Shown here: positions 60,717 to 64,000 of the stretch, piece by piece | Position numbering within the stretch: position 1 is the first letter of the stretch | Layout: each line of letters begins with the position of its first letter | The notes under the pieces: model-generated | What the model saw: only the letters and a program-made list of their open reading frames with translations | Told to the model about the DNA's origin: nothing | The model's database searches: none | Position numbers and translations under genes: made by a program | DNA from: Virgisporangium ochraceum | GTDB lineage: Bacteria > Actinomycetota > Actinomycetes > Mycobacteriales > Micromonosporaceae | Length of the DNA stretch: 64,000 nucleotides | Reading direction: 5' to 3' | Assembly: GCF_016863655.1 (NCBI RefSeq) | Contig: NZ_BOPH01000068.1 | Location: 106,911-170,910, forward strand

Positions 60717-60794
60717 CGCCGATCTTGCACATGTGGCCTCACCTATGTGGCGATATGTCATGCTTTAGGTGGGGCCACAACTGCAAGATCGGCG
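60717..60794. repeat. Long imperfect inverted repeat (MITE/REP-like) between pxpB and soxR
   Basis: Outer arms CGCCGATCTTGCA (60717-60729) and TGCAAGATCGGCG (60782-60794) are perfect complements. Inner arms TGTGGCC...CACCTA (60732-60745) pair with TAGGTG...GGCCACA (60766-60779) after a two-base mismatch. The loop is about 20 bases. The total stem is near 28 bp. It is too long for a simple operator and carries no gene. Confidence 0.85.
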
Positions 60795-60819
60795 GGCGGA
60801 TGAGCGCCGGTAGGGTGGG

Positions 60820-61257
60820 GTGGTGTCCCAGCCCGCCGAGTTGACGGTCGGCCAGCTCTCCGCCCGGTCCGGCGCCGCGGTGTCGACGCTGCACTTCTAC
60901 GAGGCGCGTGGGTTGATCCACAGCCGGCGCACGTCCGGCAACCAGCGCCGGTACAGCCGGGACACGCTGCGCCGGGTCGCGTTCGTGCGGGCCGCCCAGC
61001 GGGTCGGCATGCCGTTGAAGGACATCGCGGCCGCGCTGGCCGAGCTTCCCGACGGGCGCGTGCCCACCCGCGGCGACTGGGCGCGCCTGTCGGCGACCTG
61101 GCGGTCGGCGCTCAGCGATCGCATCGCGCGCCTGGAACGCCTGCGCGACAACCTCGACGACTGCATCGGCTGCGGATGCCTGTCGCTCGACCGCTGCGCC
61201 CTGGCCAATCCCGACGACTTCATGGCCTCGTACGGCCCGGGGGCCTCTCGACTCTAG
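60820..61257 (+). CDS. soxR: SoxR-type redox-sensing MerR-family regulator
   Basis: The 145-residue protein has a MerR HTH (LTVGQLSARSGAAVSTLHFYEARGLI), a dimer helix and the [2Fe-2S] motif C115-x2-C118-x-C120-x5-C126 (CIGCGCLSLDRC). It activates its targets when the cluster is oxidised by redox-active compounds. GTG 60820 or 60823 may be used. No SoxS is expected in actinobacteria; the neighbouring short membrane protein is not a known target. Confidence 0.95.
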   Translation: MVSQPAELTVGQLSARSGAAVSTLHFYEARGLIHSRRTSGNQRRYSRDTLRRVAFVRAAQRVGMPLKDIAAALAELPDGRVPTRGDWARLSATWRSALSDRIARLERLRDNLDDCIGCGCLSLDRCALANPDDFMASYGPGASRL

Positions 61258-61273
61258 GGGTTATCTTCCCTGC

Positions 61274-61642
61274 GTGGACGTGTTCGGCTGGGTGTTCCTG
61301 GTGGTCGCGGTGACGGTCGTGCCCGTCGTCGTGACCGCGATCGTGATCTTCGTGGTGACCCGGCGCATCGCCCGGCGGGTCCGGTCGGGGCTACCGAACG
61401 GCGCCGCGCCGCACTGGGGCACGTTCTTCGGGCCGGCGACGGGCGCCGGGATGAGCGGCTCCTCCTGCTCGTCGTCGTCTTCTTCGTCGTCCAGCGACAC
61501 GTCGTTCAGCGCGTCCTGCGCCAGTTCGTCCAGCTCGTGCGGCAGTTCCAGCTCGTGCGGGTCGTCCAGCTCGTGCGGAAGCTCGTCGTCGTGCGGGTCG
61601 TCGTCGAGCTCGTCGTGCGGGTCGAGCTCATCCAGTTCGTAG
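61274..61642 (+). CDS. Small membrane protein with Ser/Cys-rich C-terminal repeats
   Basis: The 122-residue frame starts at GTG 61274, 16 bases after soxR. One clear helix (WVFLVVAVTVVPVVVTAIVIFVV) is followed by RRIARRVRSG and a tail of SSSSCGS repeats. The end overlaps the formamidase gene on the other strand by 15 bases. The helix and basic stop-transfer argue it is real. The repetitive DNA (CTCGTGCGG-type units, about 61531-61630) could also be an expanded intergenic repeat read by chance. Function unknown. Confidence 0.55.
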   Translation: MDVFGWVFLVVAVTVVPVVVTAIVIFVVTRRIARRVRSGLPNGAAPHWGTFFGPATGAGMSGSSCSSSSSSSSSDTSFSASCASSSSSCGSSSSCGSSSSCGSSSSCGSSSSSSCGSSSSSS

Positions 61643-62560
61643 CGCGCCGGGCGGCAGCACCGCGTGCACGCCCACGACCTGGTTGACGATCTGGGTCACC
61701 CGCAGGTCGACCGCGACGCTCGCGAGCGCCAGCGCGTCGGGCCGCGAGACCCCGTAGAGCCGCCGCAGCTGGGCGAACATGCCCTCCAGCGCCATGAACG
61801 TGGCGTCGTCGACGGTGTCGCCGAGGCCCATCGTCACCAGGCCGGCCGGGGTCTCGGCGAACGGGGCGTCGAGCGGCAGGTCGTCGCGCAGGTCGAAGGT
61901 CAGCTCGACGCGGTCCATCGGGCACTCGATCGCGGTGCCGCTGACCTCGCCGTCGCCCTGGACGGCGTGCCCGTCGCCGACCGAGAACAGCGCACCCTCC
62001 ACCGGGACCGGTAGGTAGAGCGTGCTGCCGACGACCAGCTCCTTGCAGTCGAGGTTGCCCCCGTGGACGCGGGGCGGGATCGTCGAGTGGTCGCCCGGCC
62101 CGGCCGGCGGCATCCCCATCACGCCCATGAACGGCCGCAGCGTCACCGTGTGCCCGTGCTGGTTGCGGCCGGTGTCGCCGGTGAGCGTCCAGGTGTGCAC
62201 GACGCCCTCGGTCGTCAGCCCGTAGCGGGTGTTCAGCTCGTTCGTCCAGCCGCCGGCCACGCAGTAGCCCCAGCCGCCGGGGACGACCGCGTCGACCCGC
62301 ACCGCCAGCGTGCTGCCCGGGGCGGCGCCTCGCACGTACACCGGCCCGACCAGCGCGTGACCGAACTCGGGCCGGTACTGCGGCACCCGCGGCCGCTCCG
62401 GGAACACCACGTCGTGCCGGTACTGGCCGGCCGACCAGCCCGAGTCGAGGGTCGTGTACCGCACGGTGTCGCCGGGGTCGATGGTGAGCACCGGCTCGCG
62501 GTCGGGGTTGAAGGAGCCGTGCAGGGTGCGGTCGTCGGGGTCTATGTCGAACACTGCCAT
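61628..62560 (-). CDS. Acetamidase/formamidase (FmdA/AmdA) family enzyme
   Basis: The 310-residue amidase has LTIDPGDTVRYTTLDSGWSAGQ, VDAVVPGGWGYCVAGGW, IPPRVHGGNLDCKELVVGSTLYLPV and DGHAVQGDGEVSGTAIECPM, all FmdA_AmdA blocks, including the DGHAVQGDGE loop. It hydrolyses short amides to ammonia and the acid, formate if formamide is used. ATG 62560 has GGGAAGGTT-poor spacing upstream but is the only fitting start. Confidence 0.93.
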   Translation of the reverse strand: MAVFDIDPDDRTLHGSFNPDREPVLTIDPGDTVRYTTLDSGWSAGQYRHDVVFPERPRVPQYRPEFGHALVGPVYVRGAAPGSTLAVRVDAVVPGGWGYCVAGGWTNELNTRYGLTTEGVVHTWTLTGDTGRNQHGHTVTLRPFMGVMGMPPAGPGDHSTIPPRVHGGNLDCKELVVGSTLYLPVPVEGALFSVGDGHAVQGDGEVSGTAIECPMDRVELTFDLRDDLPLDAPFAETPAGLVTMGLGDTVDDATFMALEGMFAQLRRLYGVSRPDALALASVAVDLRVTQIVNQVVGVHAVLPPGALRTG

Positions 62561-62665
62561 GTCTGGGAAGGTTGCCAGGCAAGGCTTTGCGAGGCCAATG
62601 CTTTCGGGTTGCTTTCGGCTCCGGCTGGTGGCATGGGTCCACAACCACAACGAAGGGGTGGACCC

Positions 62666-62929
62666 GTGCGGAAATCAATGATGGCGGGGATCGTGGCCGC
62701 GGGCGCGATCGGAGCGGCGCTCGCGGTGGGCGGCGTGGCGTACGCGGCCGGCGATCCCGACACCGGCAACGGCGAGCAGATCGTCCGCGTCGTCGAGGAT
62801 GGCGGCGGCACCGGCTACACCGGCGACGGCCGCGACTGCCCCGACAAGGGCACCGGCGAGGGCACCGGCACCGGCTCCGGCGGGAGCAGCGGCGGCGCCA
62901 CCGGGAGCGGCACCGGAGACAACCTGTGA
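62666..62929 (+). CDS. Small secreted Gly/Thr-rich protein
   Basis: The 87-residue product has a signal peptide (SMMAGIVAAGAIGAALAVGGVAYA) and a mature part of about 60 residues, largely TGTGSGGSSGGATGSG, with a single Cys in GRDCPDK. GTG 62666 has AAGGGG seven bases upstream. Its stop overlaps the MoxR gene (GTGA), so they are co-translated. Function unknown; perhaps an exported target of the MoxR system. Confidence 0.8.
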   Translation: MRKSMMAGIVAAGAIGAALAVGGVAYAAGDPDTGNGEQIVRVVEDGGGTGYTGDGRDCPDKGTGEGTGTGSGGSSGGATGSGTGDNL

Positions 62930-63951
62930 GTCAGGAACCGGCGCTGCTCCTGGAGCAGACGATGTTCCAGGTGCGGCGGGTGATCGTCGGGCAGGACCGG
63001 ATGGTCGAGCGGCTGCTCACCGCGCTGGTCGCCGACGGTCACTGCCTGCTGGAGGGTGTGCCCGGCGTGGCGAAGACGCTCGCCGCGCACACCCTGGCGA
63101 CGGCGGTCGGCGGCACGTTCGCCCGGATCCAGTTCACGCCCGACCTGGTGCCGAGCGACATCCTCGGCACCCGGATCTACCGGGCGTCGAAGGAGACGTT
63201 CGACGTCGAGCTGGGTCCGGTGATGCACAACCTCGTGCTGGCCGACGAGATCAACCGGGCGCCGGCGAAGGTGCAGTCGGCGCTGCTGGAGGTGATGGCC
63301 GAGCGCCAGGTGTCGATCGGCGGACGCACGTACCCGACGCCGAAGCCGTTCCTGGTGCTCGCTACCCAGAACCCGATCGAGTCGGAGGGCGTCTACCAGC
63401 TTCCCGAGGCGCAACGCGACCGCTTCCTCATGAAGATCGTCGTGGACTACCCGAGCGACAGCGAGGAACTGGCGATCCTCTACCGCCTCGGCACGAGCCG
63501 GCCGGCGGCGAGGGCGGTGCTGGACCCGCAGCTGCTGCTGGCCCTGCAGGCGCAGGCCCGCGACGTGTTCGTGCACCACGCGATCGCCGAGTACGTCGTC
63601 CGGCTCGTGTTGGCGACCCGTCAGCCGCAGCGGTTCGGGGCGCCCGACGTCGCTCCGAACCTGGCCTACGGCGCGAGCCCGCGGGCCACGCTGGGGCTCA
63701 CGGCGGCGGCGCGTGCGCTGGCGCTGATCCGGGGTCGCGAGTACGTGCTCCCGGAGGACGTGCTCGAGCTCGCCACGGACGTGCTCTCCCACCGGCTGGT
63801 GCTGAGCTTCGAGGCGGTCGCCGACGGCGTCACCGCCGAGCAGCTCGTCACCCGGCTGCTGGAGGTCGTGCCGCCGCCGCGCATCACCGCGGTCACGGGA
63901 GGCCCGGGCCTCGGCGCCGTCGCCACAGGGGCGCCCAAGGTAGCGGCATGA
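62926..63951 (+). CDS. MoxR-family AAA+ ATPase
   Basis: The 341-residue AAA+ protein has Walker A LLEGVPGVAKT near residue 43 (Ala in place of Gly before Lys), RIQFTPDLVPSDILGTRIY, Walker B VLADEINRAPAKVQSALLEVM, sensor 1 VLATQNPIESEGVYQLPEAQRDRF and sensor 2 GASPRATLGL. MoxR ATPases act as chaperones with DUF58/VWA proteins. GTG 62926 overlaps the secreted-protein gene. The next gene starts inside its stop codon. Confidence 0.95.
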   Translation: MSQEPALLLEQTMFQVRRVIVGQDRMVERLLTALVADGHCLLEGVPGVAKTLAAHTLATAVGGTFARIQFTPDLVPSDILGTRIYRASKETFDVELGPVMHNLVLADEINRAPAKVQSALLEVMAERQVSIGGRTYPTPKPFLVLATQNPIESEGVYQLPEAQRDRFLMKIVVDYPSDSEELAILYRLGTSRPAARAVLDPQLLLALQAQARDVFVHHAIAEYVVRLVLATRQPQRFGAPDVAPNLAYGASPRATLGLTAAARALALIRGREYVLPEDVLELATDVLSHRLVLSFEAVADGVTAEQLVTRLLEVVPPPRITAVTGGPGLGAVATGAPKVAA

Positions 63952-64000
63952 GTGCCGGAGCGGAGCGTAGGCGCTCGTGCCGCGGTCCTGTGCGGGATTT
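63948..64000 (+). CDS. Start of a gene downstream of moxR (truncated by window end)
   Basis: ATG 63948 overlaps the MoxR stop (ATGA), and the frame stays open for the 17 codons visible (MSAGAERRRSCRGPVRD). In most actinobacteria a DUF58 protein follows moxR. The few residues seen do not identify it, so that assignment is by context only. The first bases include GAGCG/CGCTC inverted blocks. Confidence 0.45.
   Translation, partial: MSAGAERRRSCRGPVRD

Noticed and set aside
60739..60761. Upstream start for pxpB at 60761
   Set aside because: It would translate through the inverted repeat and an Arg-rich stretch without family similarity; GTG 60614 fits the family start.
1..64000. CRISPR arrays, tRNA or rRNA genes, prophage or transposase genes
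   Set aside because: No regularly spaced repeats with unique spacers, no tRNA-like CCA-ended cloverleaf and no recombinase or transposase motifs were found.

Overview
The window is very GC-rich with dense, overlapping genes, many GTG starts and GTGA/ATGA stop-start overlaps. This is typical of a filamentous high-GC actinobacterium. SigE-type ECF sigma factor, SpoIIE-type phosphatase, deazaflavin-type reductase and LigD-polymerase genes fit Micromonosporaceae or a close relative; that family placement is inference. I see no rRNA, tRNA, CRISPR array, prophage, transposase or biosynthetic cluster. No gene-free stretch exceeds 300 bp.

Layout. 1-5.5 kb: a MacB/FtsX-type exporter (permease cut by the window edge), a divergent DesK/NarL-type two-component system, and a two-gene ABC exporter. 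5.6-17 kb: a sugar locus with a LacI repressor, divergent lipoprotein / MalF / MalG importer genes and a YicI-like GH31 alpha-xylosidase, followed after two genes by a Tat-exported GH74 xyloglucanase. Together these make a coherent predicted xyloglucan route. 17-21.3 kb: an RsbQ-like hydrolase, a PAS-GAF-PP2C-ATPase fusion (RsbP plus RsbW-like) and a STAS protein in one overlapping operon, forming a partner-switching stress module. 21.2-29.3 kb: ArsR regulator, S41 protease, DDN-family reductase, 6-phosphogluconate dehydrogenase, PrmC-like methyltransferase, ECF sigma factor with a membrane partner, EamA exporter and an APH-fold kinase. 29.3-36.9 kb: secreted alpha-amylase, GH38 alpha-mannosidase and a CE1758/CE1759-type luciferase-like monooxygenase / FMN reductase pair. 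36.9-49.2 kb: beta-lactamase-fold lipoprotein, LigD polymerase, hydrolase, LysR, metE, M15 peptidase, tandem GNAT, GGDEF-EAL protein, pentapeptide protein and a collagen-like tail-anchored protein. 49.2-54.2 kb: formate dehydrogenase NrfD, FeS and alpha subunits; the alpha subunit is a selenoprotein read through an in-frame UGA followed by a SECIS hairpin. 54.2-64 kb: flavin disulfide-type reductase with zwf, WD40 protein, pxpBCA 5-oxoprolinase, SoxR, Ser-rich membrane protein, formamidase, a small secreted protein and a MoxR ATPase.

Recurring themes. Short tandem repeats (9-27 bp units) sit inside genes or across stop codons at many loci. Several genes appear to use TTG, CTG or even ATT starts. 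Two inverted-repeat elements and one 74-bp insert between permease genes look like small mobile or repetitive elements. The most notable items are the selenocysteine formate dehydrogenase, the RsbQ/RsbP-W/STAS operon, the 74-bp insert that itself encodes a translationally coupled peptide, and the duplicated metE 3' end around a 21-bp-stem hairpin.
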